From the IMG/VR virus record IMGVR_UViG_3300030382_004707, positions 1 through 22,911 of that record: a stretch of 22,911 bases of DNA; one strand, 5' to 3'. The stretch comes from a virus. The notes beneath the pieces were generated by a model. It did not search any database. It was not told the DNA's origin and worked only from the letters and a program-made list of their open reading frames with translations. A program made the position numbers and the translations under genes. Shown here piece by piece: positions 13,311 to 22,571 of this stretch (position 1 is its first letter; every line of letters begins with the position of its first letter).

Positions 13311-16300
13311 TATTCAGGCTCCGTTAATTGTTCGAATGCTGTGCGCAGATTAAATTTAGATGTTGGATATCCGGCTGATGCATCGAAGTATTCAAAGACT
13401 GAAGGTGTTTGAAAGCGTATCTTATCACGTTCTGCCATCCCCCAATCTCCCTGCTTTTCCTCTGGGCTTAAGCTTTGGTATTTTAAAGTTTCTTTATCTA
13501 GAATATCTTCTCCTATTGCCATTCTTGGTGTTGTACCAAACTCAGTTGGAGCTGCACCTGTAAGTGCTTTAACTTCTGCAGCTGCTCTTTCTGTATCAGC
13601 CTCATAAATGTCTTGACGATAAGTAGGCTCAGTTGCCAAACTAGCTTCCCAAGATCTAGGTCTTACTAATGAAGGGACCCCAGTATGTACAGCACCAGCA
13701 GTTTCTTCTCCTTCGGGAGCACCAAAAATTGGTCCAACATATTGTGGATCCATTTGTTCTCGTACACTTCCAGCTGCTCGGACTACACCCAATCCACCAA
13801 AGGTTAATATATCAGGAATTTGCCAAGCCCATTCTTCTAATGCTTGTCTCTTGGTATATTCTTGTGTTCGTTCACCAGTACGTCGGGCAGGACGTCTTCC
13901 AGGTGGCAGACGTGGATCAGGTTCATATCCTCCATAGTATTCTTCACTTGCCCATGGGATATCGGGGTTAGTTAATATTTGAATCAGTTCTGTAAATACC
14001 ATAGTACCAATTCCTGTAGCTACAGCTCTATTGATATTAATACCTTGAATTCTTTGTTCAATAGCTGTAATCGCTTCAGGATGTGTTTTTCTAGCTACAT
14101 CTAAAGCTACAACAGCCTCCTCGCCAGCACGTTTAGCTAAAGTATCTAAATGTGGAATAGGACGGAATCGTCCAGAAGCAGGTTTTGTGCTTTCAGGATA
14201 TAATTTACCTACATCGATTGGTGGTATTCTTATTGGTTCGACAGTAGCAAGTGGACCTTCGGGGGGTGGAGGATCGATAACAGGTGGTACTGTCCGTCCA
14301 TGTCGACCACCAATATCATAACCCTGTGGTCTTACAAGTGCTTTAGGTCTAGCAGTTCCAGGAGGTCTAGCAGTTTTAGGAGGCTGAGGATCAGGAACTG
14401 ATAGAATATTTCTTGCGTGTTCTCTAGCCGCCAGTCGACCAGCTTCATGCTCTGCCCATGTCGGAGGACGGATTGCTTCTCCTAGCTTCATCCCAACACG
14501 ACGCTCCAATTCTTGACGTGATGTTGTTCCACCTGTTGCTATTTTCTCTTCAAGATTGTCCCAAACTGTATGAGGAAATCTTTTAGTAGTTCCATATGGA
14601 TCCTCGCCTTTCCACTTTTCTATATCTGCCTCTCGTTCTGCCCAATAATCTGGAGGCTCATCACCTGGACCACCTATACCTCCAGCCATCGCCATGGCAG
14701 CTCCTTCTTCTCTGTCTTCTGGATCCAAGAAGGGAAGCCCAAGCAATGCAAATAGACCTGCTTTACCTTTACCTTTGCCTTTAGGCTTACCTTTCCTAGA
14801 CTTTAATTTACCTTGTTTTGAATCTGCTATTCGCTTATTAGCAGCAGCAATTCCTTTATCAATCTCTAAAATATTCTTTCTAGCTACGTTGGCTAAAGCA
14901 GCTGCTTGATTTCTAGCAGCTGGGGTAGGACCATTTCTTGCATCATCAAGAGCACGATTAAGCGCAGCAGTTGTTCGAGTCTTGTCGGTAGTTAACTGTG
15001 TTAAAACTTCATTCATTCCAGTTTCAATACTAGTGGTCACTTTCTCAAATTTAGGTTTGGGTTTTGCCTGTTCTGCCATGGCAGCATCATTAATCGACAA
15101 TATAATATTAAGCTCCTCCATCATTTGTCTTTCTGCCCCCACTAACTCTTCAGGAGACATTATGCCCACAGCTTCTATTACATCTTCTATCAAATAACCT
15201 GTAAATTCTTTCCATCGCTTTGCGAAATGCTTCATGTCTTCTTTCTGCACTTTGCTGATATCGCCTCCATAGATAGCATTAGCAATGCCCTGTTTAAAAA
15301 CAGCCTTCTTGGGACGTTCAACCCAATAAGGATCAGGAAGTTTAACAGTCATCCCTGCTGTCCTAGGCTTACGTCCTCTAGTATCATCTAGATGACCACC
15401 TCTACCATACTGTTCTAGAATTGGTTTGGCTAATGAGGGTCTTTGAGTACCGCCATAACGTGTCAGCGGTTTGCCCTCATCTAGCTCGATATACGGCTGG
15501 CTCTCTAATTTTTCTATATGCTGCATCTGTCTTTCAGCATAGTGTTCTCCCATAACTGGATCCGTTGGGCTAACTATCTCAGGTCTGGTGGGTGATGATT
15601 TAAATGGAGGGTAGGGACCGAAGACTGCTTCTCTTGCAGCCATAGCTGCAGCTCTATCCTGACCAGCTCCTGACCAAGACTTATGTCTAACAGCATAAAG
15701 TTCTGCTCCTGATGGGGTTGGAGTATACCATTTAATATTACGTGGATCACTAATATCCCAAACTTCTGCTGGATCAAAAGACTTATGGAATAGTGACTCA
15801 CCAGCCTTATCTCGTCTTTTTACAAAGAGAAAATCATAGCCCATTCGTCGATAGTGTTCTCCAACCAACACATCTATCTGAGGATAACTTAACCCAGTCT
15901 TTCCTTCTGTGCCTCTCAGCTTTCCTTGTTTCCTTAATTTTGAAAATTCCTGATACTGATCACCCTCAATTACTTTAACCTTATTAGGTTTAATCTTTTT
16001 AGCATAAGGTTTACGACCCCCCTCTGATCTCCAGACAGTTGTCGGTTTATCAGTTGGTAAATCTTCCAGCCAATTCTCTGGTTTGTCCCCAGCAATAGGA
16101 AGAGTTGCAGCAGTCATCCCTGCTGTCTTAGGCTTACGTCCTCTAGTATCATCTAAAAAATCTGATATCTGAACTTCGTTCATAGCTTGAATATTCTTAG
16201 TAAGAGCTTCAATATGCTTGTCAAGTGAAGCAATTGCTTCTTTTATTACAGCAATGGTACTTTCATGAAGCTGCCTATACTGGGGTTTGATTTCACCGCT

Positions 16301-17545
16301 GCGAAGTTCAGCTTCATATCTAGCCAAATCCTGCAACTTTCGAACCTTTTCTGTTTTATAACGTCGTCTCTTTTGAGCTAGACTTCCTAGGGACGGCTCT
16401 GGTGGACCACCTACTGCTCCAGCCATGGCTAATGCACCAGCTTCTTCTTCCTCCTGTGAAGCAGCATATGCTCCTAAAAGAAGACCAGCAACACCTACAA
16501 GTCCCTTCGGAAATTTAATTCCTAACTTCTTTGCTTTAGCTAAAGTTGATTTAAGTGGCTTGGTATCTCCTCTATGTCGCCAGCTTACTATCTTAGATGC
16601 TGGACCAATAACTTCATGAATTAATTGAGCCTCCATTATCTCTTCAATAAGCAACGGGCTTTCAACTTTATTCATTATATCCATTGCCCAATCTATAAAT
16701 TCTTTGGCAATCTTTTCGTTCCTAGCTAATTTACGACCAGGGAATTGTTCTTCGTTATAATCAGTCCCTGGAACATCCATGTACTCCGTGGCAAACTCCA
16801 TTGCCTCTTTTTCTATTTGTTCAGGACTAGGTTGTGTGGTACCATATAGCATCCTCGACCTCGCAGCATCACTGGGCTGGAGTTCGTTACGTCCCCAGTA
16901 TTCTCCTGCTACAGGATTCTCCATCGATCGTCTAGTTTCTGCTTCGTCTATAGGTCCTAGGATTTGTTGAGTTGCGGCAATTGGTTCAGTTGTCCAAACT
17001 TCGGGTGAAGGGCTAGCCGACATTACCTGTTTCAATTTAGGCTTCTCGGCAATGTTATTTAATGTTTCGACCAAACGACTTACCTTCTCCTGCAGCCCAT
17101 GTGGTTGCCATTTTCCCCCTCCTTTTTTCGCTAGCTGTTCCTTAAGCATCTCTTTAACATCTAAAGGATCCATCTGCTTAAGAGTGTTAACTAACTCAAG
17201 CGCTTTAACATCGTCTATCTTCGAAGCTAATTCAATTGCAGATTCTAGAGGTATACCTACAATATTAGAACCAGGAAGGGGTTCAAATCTTTTAGAAATT
17301 CGGTTAATCGCACTTATTAACTGTTCTATAGTATAACCAGTCATCAGCGATCTAGTCAAAACATCGGACACAAGACTATTAAAATGATGTCGTGTCATAG
17401 TCATAATAACTGTGTCGTTCCAGAAAAGAGGTCGACCCCATAGCTGTTTACCAGTCGCACGATATAAGGTAGCCCCTTCTGCAGGTAATTGAATTTTCTT
17501 CCTAGGATTCCTAGGATCGGTATATGTCGGTCCCTTTTCAGCCAT
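13310..17545 (-). CDS. Giant modular virion-associated protein, 1411 residues
   Basis: One of two very large proteins in the block. It begins MAEKGPTYTDPRNPRKKIQL. Two modules are repeated: LDDTRGRKP followed by K/R and TAGMT at about residues 464-478 and 719-733, and a hydrophobic patch followed by an acidic run and GGP (ALAMAGAVGGP near 371-381, AMAMAGGIGGP near 949-959). Between them residues about 500-600 contain TVWRSEGGRKPYAKK, YRRMGYDFLFVKRR and EVWDISDPRN, a layout that recalls ADP-ribosyltransferase-like folds in phage polyvalent proteins; catalytic residues are not evident. The rest is Lys/Glu/Pro-rich with a possible membrane segment near 1185. No peptidoglycan hydrolase motif was seen. 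It probably enters the virion and may be ejected with DNA; this is inferred. Confidence 0.8.
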   Translation of the reverse strand: MAEKGPTYTDPRNPRKKIQLPAEGATLYRATGKQLWGRPLFWNDTVIMTMTRHHFNSLVSDVLTRSLMTGYTIEQLISAINRISKRFEPLPGSNIVGIPLESAIELASKIDDVKALELVNTLKQMDPLDVKEMLKEQLAKKGGGKWQPHGLQEKVSRLVETLNNIAEKPKLKQVMSASPSPEVWTTEPIAATQQILGPIDEAETRRSMENPVAGEYWGRNELQPSDAARSRMLYGTTQPSPEQIEKEAMEFATEYMDVPGTDYNEEQFPGRKLARNEKIAKEFIDWAMDIMNKVESPLLIEEIMEAQLIHEVIGPASKIVSWRHRGDTKPLKSTLAKAKKLGIKFPKGLVGVAGLLLGAYAASQEEEEAGALAMAGAVGGPPEPSLGSLAQKRRRYKTEKVRKLQDLARYEAELRSGEIKPQYRQLHESTIAVIKEAIASLDKHIEALTKNIQAMNEVQISDFLDDTRGRKPKTAGMTAATLPIAGDKPENWLEDLPTDKPTTVWRSEGGRKPYAKKIKPNKVKVIEGDQYQEFSKLRKQGKLRGTEGKTGLSYPQIDVLVGEHYRRMGYDFLFVKRRDKAGESLFHKSFDPAEVWDISDPRNIKWYTPTPSGAELYAVRHKSWSGAGQDRAAAMAAREAVFGPYPPFKSSPTRPEIVSPTDPVMGEHYAERQMQHIEKLESQPYIELDEGKPLTRYGGTQRPSLAKPILEQYGRGGHLDDTRGRKPRTAGMTVKLPDPYWVERPKKAVFKQGIANAIYGGDISKVQKEDMKHFAKRWKEFTGYLIEDVIEAVGIMSPEELVGAERQMMEELNIILSINDAAMAEQAKPKPKFEKVTTSIETGMNEVLTQLTTDKTRTTAALNRALDDARNGPTPAARNQAAALANVARKNILEIDKGIAAANKRIADSKQGKLKSRKGKPKGKGKGKAGLFALLGLPFLDPEDREEGAAMAMAGGIGGPGDEPPDYWAEREADIEKWKGEDPYGTTKRFPHTVWDNLEEKIATGGTTSRQELERRVGMKLGEAIRPPTWAEHEAGRLAAREHARNILSVPDPQPPKTARPPGTARPKALVRPQGYDIGGRHGRTVPPVIDPPPPEGPLATVEPIRIPPIDVGKLYPESTKPASGRFRPIPHLDTLAKRAGEEAVVALDVARKTHPEAITAIEQRIQGININRAVATGIGTMVFTELIQILTNPDIPWASEEYYGGYEPDPRLPPGRRPARRTGERTQEYTKRQALEEWAWQIPDILTFGGLGVVRAAGSVREQMDPQYVGPIFGAPEGEETAGAVHTGVPSLVRPRSWEASLATEPTYRQDIYEADTERAAAEVKALTGAAPTEFGTTPRMAIGEDILDKETLKYQSLSPEEKQGDWGMAERDKIRFQTPSVFEYFDASAGYPTSKFNLRTAFEQLTEPE
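15346..15390. repeat. 45-base direct repeat, copy A
   Basis: Matches 16111-16155 at 44 of 45 positions and encodes LDDTRGRKPRTAGMT, followed by a different sequence. It lies inside the 1411-residue gene, in the same frame and direction as copy B, so a protein module was duplicated. Confidence 0.8.
16111..16155. repeat. 45-base direct repeat, copy B
   Basis: Second copy of the repeat at 15346-15390; one base differs. It encodes LDDTRGRKPKTAGMT in the 1411-residue protein, about 255 residues before copy A. Confidence 0.8.
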
Positions 17546-17760
17546 TATTCTTTCTCCATTAATCTTTCAAGACGTAACGTTATAACTTCTAATCTTGTAG
17601 TTACAGTCTTTAATTGACCTACAACTATCTGAACTTCTGTTACATCCTTTTCCAATGCTGACAATCTCCATTCAGTTTCTGCCTTAACATATCCGACCGT
17701 AAAAACCCATGAGGCTAATACCAATAATAATGTAAGCATATGTTTGCGTAACCAATCCAT
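17545..17760 (-). CDS. Membrane-anchored coiled-coil protein, 71 residues
   Basis: The N-terminus has a short basic start (MDWLRKHM) and a hydrophobic segment (LTLLLVLASWVFTVGYV) that serves as signal anchor. A predicted coiled coil follows (LSALEKDVTEVQIVVGQLKT, then RLEVITLRLERLMEKE). One span plus periplasmic coiled coil is the plan of small spanin inner-membrane subunits and of some phage accessory lysis proteins, but it is shorter than typical Rz proteins, so this is tentative. It ends in a TAATG overlap with the 1411-residue gene. Confidence 0.55.
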   Translation of the reverse strand: MDWLRKHMLTLLLVLASWVFTVGYVKAETEWRLSALEKDVTEVQIVVGQLKTVTTRLEVITLRLERLMEKE

Positions 17761-17766
17761 TTATTG

Positions 17767-18375
17767 TCACTTTTTTCCCGTATGTTCTTTAAAGCGTTCT
17801 CTCAATATATCAAATAAATCACCCGACATCGGATCTAATATTTCATCTGGTTCGCCTCCTATAGGTTCGTAAGCCCATGCGTCTGCTGCATTCGGTCCAG
17901 TTTTCCACGTTCCATCACCTAATCCGTCTGTTGCGCCTGGATTCCCGTGTTTAATCCACCAATCTTGATCACCGTAAGCACCCATAGGATTTGTATCACT
18001 TACCCTATCGGGATACCAACCGCCTACACCTTCTGGTAATTGAAGACGCATAGCTTCTATGGCATCCTCCTCTGTCTGATGCTTAAGATTCATTTCATTC
18101 CAGGCAGCTCTTTGTTCCTCTGTAAAGAGAGGCGCTTCAGATTCTGGCAATTTACCTTTAAAGGGTAAGAAATTAATTACTCCTTCTTCATCAATTTCAT
18201 AAGCCATACCACTTTGCCCTGCTGCAGGATTTACTCCATAAAGTATTTTAGTTGGAGTTGCCTCGACTTCTGTTATAAGATCTGCTGCAGCTTTTTTTCT
18301 TGGATCAGAGCCATATCTTGTTGCTCCTTCTTTATCCTTGATCAAGTAGGGGTATTGTTTAGGTTTGTCAGCCAT
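17767..18375 (-). CDS. Hypothetical acidic protein, 202 residues
   Basis: I start it at ATG 18375-18373 (MADKPKQYPYLIKDKEG), 7 bases after the stop of the 109-residue gene. A longer frame from 18450 would overlap that gene by 68 bases and adds a hydrophobic stretch that is probably an artefact. The protein is acidic with aromatic, Gly/Asp-rich patches (GGWYPDRVSDTNPMGAYGDQ, DQDWWIKHGNPGATDG) and a charged end (DILRERFKEHTGKK). Its N-terminus shares the pattern DP-R-x-KK with the start of the 1411-residue protein, perhaps a common export or assembly tag. The family is not recognised; a virion role is likely by position. Confidence 0.6.
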   Translation of the reverse strand: MADKPKQYPYLIKDKEGATRYGSDPRKKAAADLITEVEATPTKILYGVNPAAGQSGMAYEIDEEGVINFLPFKGKLPESEAPLFTEEQRAAWNEMNLKHQTEEDAIEAMRLQLPEGVGGWYPDRVSDTNPMGAYGDQDWWIKHGNPGATDGLGDGTWKTGPNAADAWAYEPIGGEPDEILDPMSGDLFDILRERFKEHTGKK

Positions 18376-18382
18376 TATATAT

Positions 18383-18712
18383 TTATCCCATAAATACCAT
18401 AACGGCACAAGGGGTAGCACCAGATTCATAAGTGATGTCAGTGCCACCACCCCATGCCAAGAACAGGTTCGTCCCGGCTGTAATTTTTACTCCTGTTCCC
18501 GGGCCGGCCGTGCCTCCAACAAAAACGTCATTACCTGTTGACGCAGAGATCAGAAGCCCGGTAAACCTAGGTAGGCCGCCGGCGGGGGCCCCTATAGCTG
18601 TATTAATTGCGGTTAGCAAAGAAGTAGGTGCCGCCGCAGCTGCGACCATTACCGTCATAGTTTGCCCGTCTACTACCGGGTTGTTTGCGTATTGTTTTGA
18701 TGATAAGCCCAT
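18383..18712 (-). CDS. Small beta-rich structural or decoration protein candidate, 109 residues
   Basis: A neutral, Ala/Gly/Thr-rich protein (VVDGQTMTVMVAAAAAPTSL, then TGNDVFVGGTAGPGTGVKI and TNLFLAWGGGTDITYES) with the alternating pattern of a compact beta sandwich. It has no Cys pair, no charge-rich tail and no catalytic motif, as expected for a head decoration or small tail/spike subunit. It has a very strong ribosome-binding site (AGGAGGAAATATAAA) and sits behind a 124-base gap, so it may be made in high copy. Attribution to decoration protein is by composition only. Confidence 0.6.
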   Translation of the reverse strand: MGLSSKQYANNPVVDGQTMTVMVAAAAAPTSLLTAINTAIGAPAGGLPRFTGLLISASTGNDVFVGGTAGPGTGVKITAGTNLFLAWGGGTDITYESGATPCAVMVFMG

Positions 18713-18782
18713 TTTATATTTCCTCCTATTGTAATAAAAATATTGTTAAAAGCTAATTTTTAGGTTATTTAATTGCATACAT

Positions 18783-18820
18783 GTATTAGTTTTTATTCCG
18801 CCGCTAGCTGCAGCTAATAC
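18783..18820. repeat. Inverted repeat and palindrome in the gap before the 109-residue gene
   Basis: GTATTAG (18783-18789) and CTAATAC (18814-18820) are perfect arms; within the right side lies the 12-base palindrome TAGCTGCAGCTA (18805-18816). The gap (18713-18836) is one of the few longer ones on the minus strand. No T-run follows, so it is not a standard terminator; a protein site or RNA processing hairpin is possible. Confidence 0.4.
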
Positions 18821-18836
18821 TTGGAATTCTTTTTAA

Positions 18837-21800
18837 TTAATTAGTATCCTTATGTTTTAATGATTCAATCTGGGAAGCATATTCTTCTTCAATTGCCTCC
18901 AAATCATTATTGATGGCCTGCAGCCATTTCTCTCCGACTGCTTCCACACGTGCAGCTTCTTCTAGAAGTCCTGCATCTTCTAGAGCATCAGCACGATCCC
19001 ATATGGGCTGAATGATACTCTTTTTATATTCTTGACGAAGACCTTTAAAAAACCAATCATAACTCTTCCACAAATCTTGCTTCCTCATTAATTGGCCAGT
19101 TAATGTTCTCACAAACCACCTCAAATCACTAGTCTGTTGTACACTTGGATCAAAGGTTCTCCTACCAATAAACTGTTTAAAAACCTCGACCTCTTTAAGA
19201 TCAGTTAAACCTAGGGTCGCTCTCAAAGCTTTTGAATAAGCGCCTCCCATCATCGCGCTAGCTAGAGTTCTAGAGAATTTACCAGCGTTAAAATCAAACC
19301 CTTGTTTCTCTGAAAGCTTAACGGCGTCCAACATATCAAAGAAATAAGATCCGGCTGTTCCCATAATATTAGCTAATGTACCCATATCTTGGCCCTTACC
19401 GGAATGCCAACGATGCCACCAATTTCTTGTTTTGATTATTTCTCTTTTCTCTGCATCAGATATATCCGGATCAGCTTTGATTTCTTTAATGGTCTGATCT
19501 AGATGCAGGGAGGTCGGTGTATAAATATCTGCAACTGCGTCGACACTATTTTTAAATGCGCCGGACAAGCCATCTAAAAGCTGATATGTTCCTTCATAAG
19601 GGTTCATCCAACGAAAATCTCTTGTCATACCATATCCTGGATCAACAGAGGCCTCGACCAAATGGATGCCCAGATCTTTTGGCAACCAATCTAATATCTC
19701 TTTAAAATCTTCATTTCCAGCCAATTGGGACTTGAGACCAGATACCACAGTAGCTCTTCGAAGCGCTAGCATAGCTTCATTCTTTGCCGCTATAGCGTTC
19801 AATTTTGGTGAATTAGTTGCGATCCATGGTGTTGCTGTATGGTTAACTGTGTGACTTACAAGGCCTTTTTGAAATCCCGGTATATCCAGGCTCTTTATAA
19901 ACCACGTATAAAACGGAGATAGTATACCTAAAGCCGGGACTGATTTTAACATCTTGGCATAATTGCCCACGTCTGAATAATCAAATAATATATTTTTTGC
20001 CTTGAAAGAAGCAGTTTCTCCCAGCAGTTTTTCAAATGCGTTGTTCGATATTACCTTTCCATCAACCGAGAATGAATTATCTGCGTTTTTAGTTATTTTA
20101 ACCTTGGTGCCTCTCTTTGGAAGAAGTGTCATTGTTTCGCCAGATTCAAGCATTCTAGATCCATTCATTAATTTCTTGAATTCATCGACGAATATTTGTA
20201 CTTTGAATATTGAGTCACCGGCCTTATAACCCTTGGCCGCTAGCTTGGTGCCAGGTAGTGGTCCTGTACTCTTACCTCTGGTTAGCGCCAAATCAATATC
20301 TGCCATTGAACTATTGATTAAATCTGTATTTCTTAATGCCTCGAAGGTTATAGCGTCGTCGATACTACCACTAAAGGGCGCTGACTTATCGCTCTTAAGA
20401 TAGTTATGATACTTGCGTAAATTAACGATCATATCTTTAAAAACTAATGGGTTGGCATTACGTAGAGCCATAACCATCATATTGGACATAATATTGTTAA
20501 TATGAGTACTGGGGTTTAACACCGTAAAATTACTTTTAATGGCTCTGTTCAGCTTGGCTAGCCAGCTGTCACCGTATAAAGAATTCATTGCTTTGTTTTG
20601 CCACTTAAGCGTATCATTTAAGCCTTTAGGTATCATTATATCATTGGGTCTATAACCAAGCAATTGGGCTGCATCTTTGTTAATTGGCTCAAGCATTTTA
20701 AAATGCCTGGCTAGATCATCCATCTCACTAGCTATATCGATTAATGGACGTCCTGTTTGCTGCGCCACCTGTTCAATTATATAATCTTTATTGAGTTTCA
20801 ACTGTTGTTGCAGTTTCGTGAAGCGCGCCTTTGAAATTGTATCTGGTGTGCTGTATATAACAGGATGTTTTGAATCTCCCATCAATTCAGTTAATATGTC
20901 GATAGTAGAAACAACATCTCCTTCCGCGCCTACAACGCGAAGTGTTGGGCCACTTGCTTTTGGCTGAAAGACCTTACCTTTGTCGCCGGCCATTAAATCA
21001 TCAACAATCAATTTATAACTTGCTTTTTCGACTTGAGGTAAAACTTCACGTGATACTACACCTAACACTTCTTCGGCAATTGTAGCATTAAGTACTTTAT
21101 CCTTCGAAGCAATTGATTGCAATGTGCTTTCGACGTCAAACGTTGCACCGTTTGCTAGCTGATAATCTGGGAATGTATTATCAGCTGATCTAGCTGCCTT
21201 ATTGTGTTCGATCCAGGTTTCTAAATCTGCTTTAATCTTTTTACGTACTGCTCGGTTTGGTTCAATTTCTTTAAGCTTATGCATAAGTTGTTTAAAACCA
21301 ATCGGAGTTTCTAATACTCGCGCGAGATATGGTTTAGTAGCTTCAATCATAGCTTCTTGTATACTGATTAATTCAGCTGGTCTGAACCCACTATCTGATA
21401 ATGCCTCCATTACCCGGGGCAGTATTGCTGCAGCATCAGCTGTTTTAAATGTTTGACCCTCGCCCTTAAACAGTCTCTTTACGTTATCAAAAACCTCGGC
21501 ATACACAGCAGCAACCTCGATACTATTGATGTCTATTAACCCGCCGCCGGCCATCTCACGTATTTCTGTGATTGTTGCTCCTGCGATATCGATATCCGGG
21601 ACATCAATAGGTTCAACAGCTCCTTCTTCACCTATTCTTCTCTGCACTCGCTTGGCTTTGGTTTTATGTATGGGTGTACGTACTCCGGCTTCTTCTTTAT
21701 GAAGAATACGAACAGCGGCTTCTTCGAAAGCAGCACCCATTTTTGCTCTAACTTCCGATGGCTCTTCTAAAAATCTTTTAGCGATCCTTTCTAATTCAGG

Positions 21801-22568
21801 TGTGACTTGTGCTGAAGGATCTGATATCCATCGTCTTAATTTAGTATACGTATGCGTGCGCACAATTGGTTCAACCAAGGATGTCAGTTTTGTATCTATT
21901 TTTTCTGCTGCCTTCAGCGCTGTTTTGGCTGCAGGAGCTAGCTTCGTCCCACTGGCCGCGGCCTTCAAAGTACCAGCTTTGGTTAAACCCTTAACTGCTC
22001 TTACCGTCGGGAGCATTACCAAGGCAAGATCAATCGGTCGAGTCTGGGCATTATCAAAGATATTCGCTGGATTTAACAAATTTGTCATATCACCTAAAAC
22101 AACTTCATGAAGATCTTCTGTTGTTCCATAGGCTTTTGTTGCTTGTTCTGAAACAACATCAAAGAAAGTAGAATCTTCAGGAACAAATTCTTGCACATTG
22201 AAAGGAGATGTTAATATTGTTACAAAGCCCTCGGCCAAGTTACCGATGTTCTTGCCTAGGTTATCGATAAAGTCATTATCCAAATACTCTGCGACGTGGC
22301 TTTGTGACTGATTGTAGGCCTCTTTATAGCCTTCCGGGATGATGTCACCTTCCATAACGCCGACTGCGCGTAAGGGGGCAGTACCTAGGTTATATAAGTT
22401 TTCCCCGGTAGCCTCTGCTAATCCAGCCAGGCCGGCTCCAATATTGGTGGCTACAGAACCAATACGCTCTGGATAGGTTGTTTCACGTTTACCTGCAGGT
22501 GCCAATGATGGCACCTCTTCCGGATCTGGTTGAGCTGTTGGATCTTCTATGTCAATTATTTCTGGCAT
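18837..22568 (-). CDS. Giant internal/ejection-type virion protein, 1243 residues
   Basis: A 1243-residue protein that starts with an acidic Pro-rich tail (MPEIIDIEDPTAQPDPEEVP). Amphipathic helices follow, including ATNIGAGLAGLAEATGENLY near residue 45 and a hydrophobic patch near 183 (LALVMLPTVRAVKGL). A block near residues 680-700 (FTVLNPSTHINNIMSNMMVM) and another near 880-895 (ALGILSPFYTWFIKSLDIP) are of a type I associate with very large phage proteins packaged in the virion. The C-terminus is a coiled coil (AARVEAVGEKWLQAINNDLE). No enzymatic motif was found. It probably sits in the head or tail and may help form a DNA-ejection channel; the role is inferred. The start is preceded by GGAAATTAAAGA, and the gap to the partial gene upstream is 3 bases. 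Confidence 0.8.
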   Translation of the reverse strand: MPEIIDIEDPTAQPDPEEVPSLAPAGKRETTYPERIGSVATNIGAGLAGLAEATGENLYNLGTAPLRAVGVMEGDIIPEGYKEAYNQSQSHVAEYLDNDFIDNLGKNIGNLAEGFVTILTSPFNVQEFVPEDSTFFDVVSEQATKAYGTTEDLHEVVLGDMTNLLNPANIFDNAQTRPIDLALVMLPTVRAVKGLTKAGTLKAAASGTKLAPAAKTALKAAEKIDTKLTSLVEPIVRTHTYTKLRRWISDPSAQVTPELERIAKRFLEEPSEVRAKMGAAFEEAAVRILHKEEAGVRTPIHKTKAKRVQRRIGEEGAVEPIDVPDIDIAGATITEIREMAGGGLIDINSIEVAAVYAEVFDNVKRLFKGEGQTFKTADAAAILPRVMEALSDSGFRPAELISIQEAMIEATKPYLARVLETPIGFKQLMHKLKEIEPNRAVRKKIKADLETWIEHNKAARSADNTFPDYQLANGATFDVESTLQSIASKDKVLNATIAEEVLGVVSREVLPQVEKASYKLIVDDLMAGDKGKVFQPKASGPTLRVVGAEGDVVSTIDILTELMGDSKHPVIYSTPDTISKARFTKLQQQLKLNKDYIIEQVAQQTGRPLIDIASEMDDLARHFKMLEPINKDAAQLLGYRPNDIMIPKGLNDTLKWQNKAMNSLYGDSWLAKLNRAIKSNFTVLNPSTHINNIMSNMMVMALRNANPLVFKDMIVNLRKYHNYLKSDKSAPFSGSIDDAITFEALRNTDLINSSMADIDLALTRGKSTGPLPGTKLAAKGYKAGDSIFKVQIFVDEFKKLMNGSRMLESGETMTLLPKRGTKVKITKNADNSFSVDGKVISNNAFEKLLGETASFKAKNILFDYSDVGNYAKMLKSVPALGILSPFYTWFIKSLDIPGFQKGLVSHTVNHTATPWIATNSPKLNAIAAKNEAMLALRRATVVSGLKSQLAGNEDFKEILDWLPKDLGIHLVEASVDPGYGMTRDFRWMNPYEGTYQLLDGLSGAFKNSVDAVADIYTPTSLHLDQTIKEIKADPDISDAEKREIIKTRNWWHRWHSGKGQDMGTLANIMGTAGSYFFDMLDAVKLSEKQGFDFNAGKFSRTLASAMMGGAYSKALRATLGLTDLKEVEVFKQFIGRRTFDPSVQQTSDLRWFVRTLTGQLMRKQDLWKSYDWFFKGLRQEYKKSIIQPIWDRADALEDAGLLEEAARVEAVGEKWLQAINNDLEAIEEEYASQIESLKHKDTN

Positions 22569-22571
22569 TCT

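Noticed and set aside
14570-17336. Several plus-strand open frames opposite the 1411-residue gene
   Set aside because: All are shadows of the minus-strand gene with no start signals or recognisable features.
17767-18450. Longer start for the 202-residue protein adding a hydrophobic N-terminus
   Set aside because: It would overlap the 109-residue gene by 68 bases; the ATG at 18375 begins just after that gene's stop.
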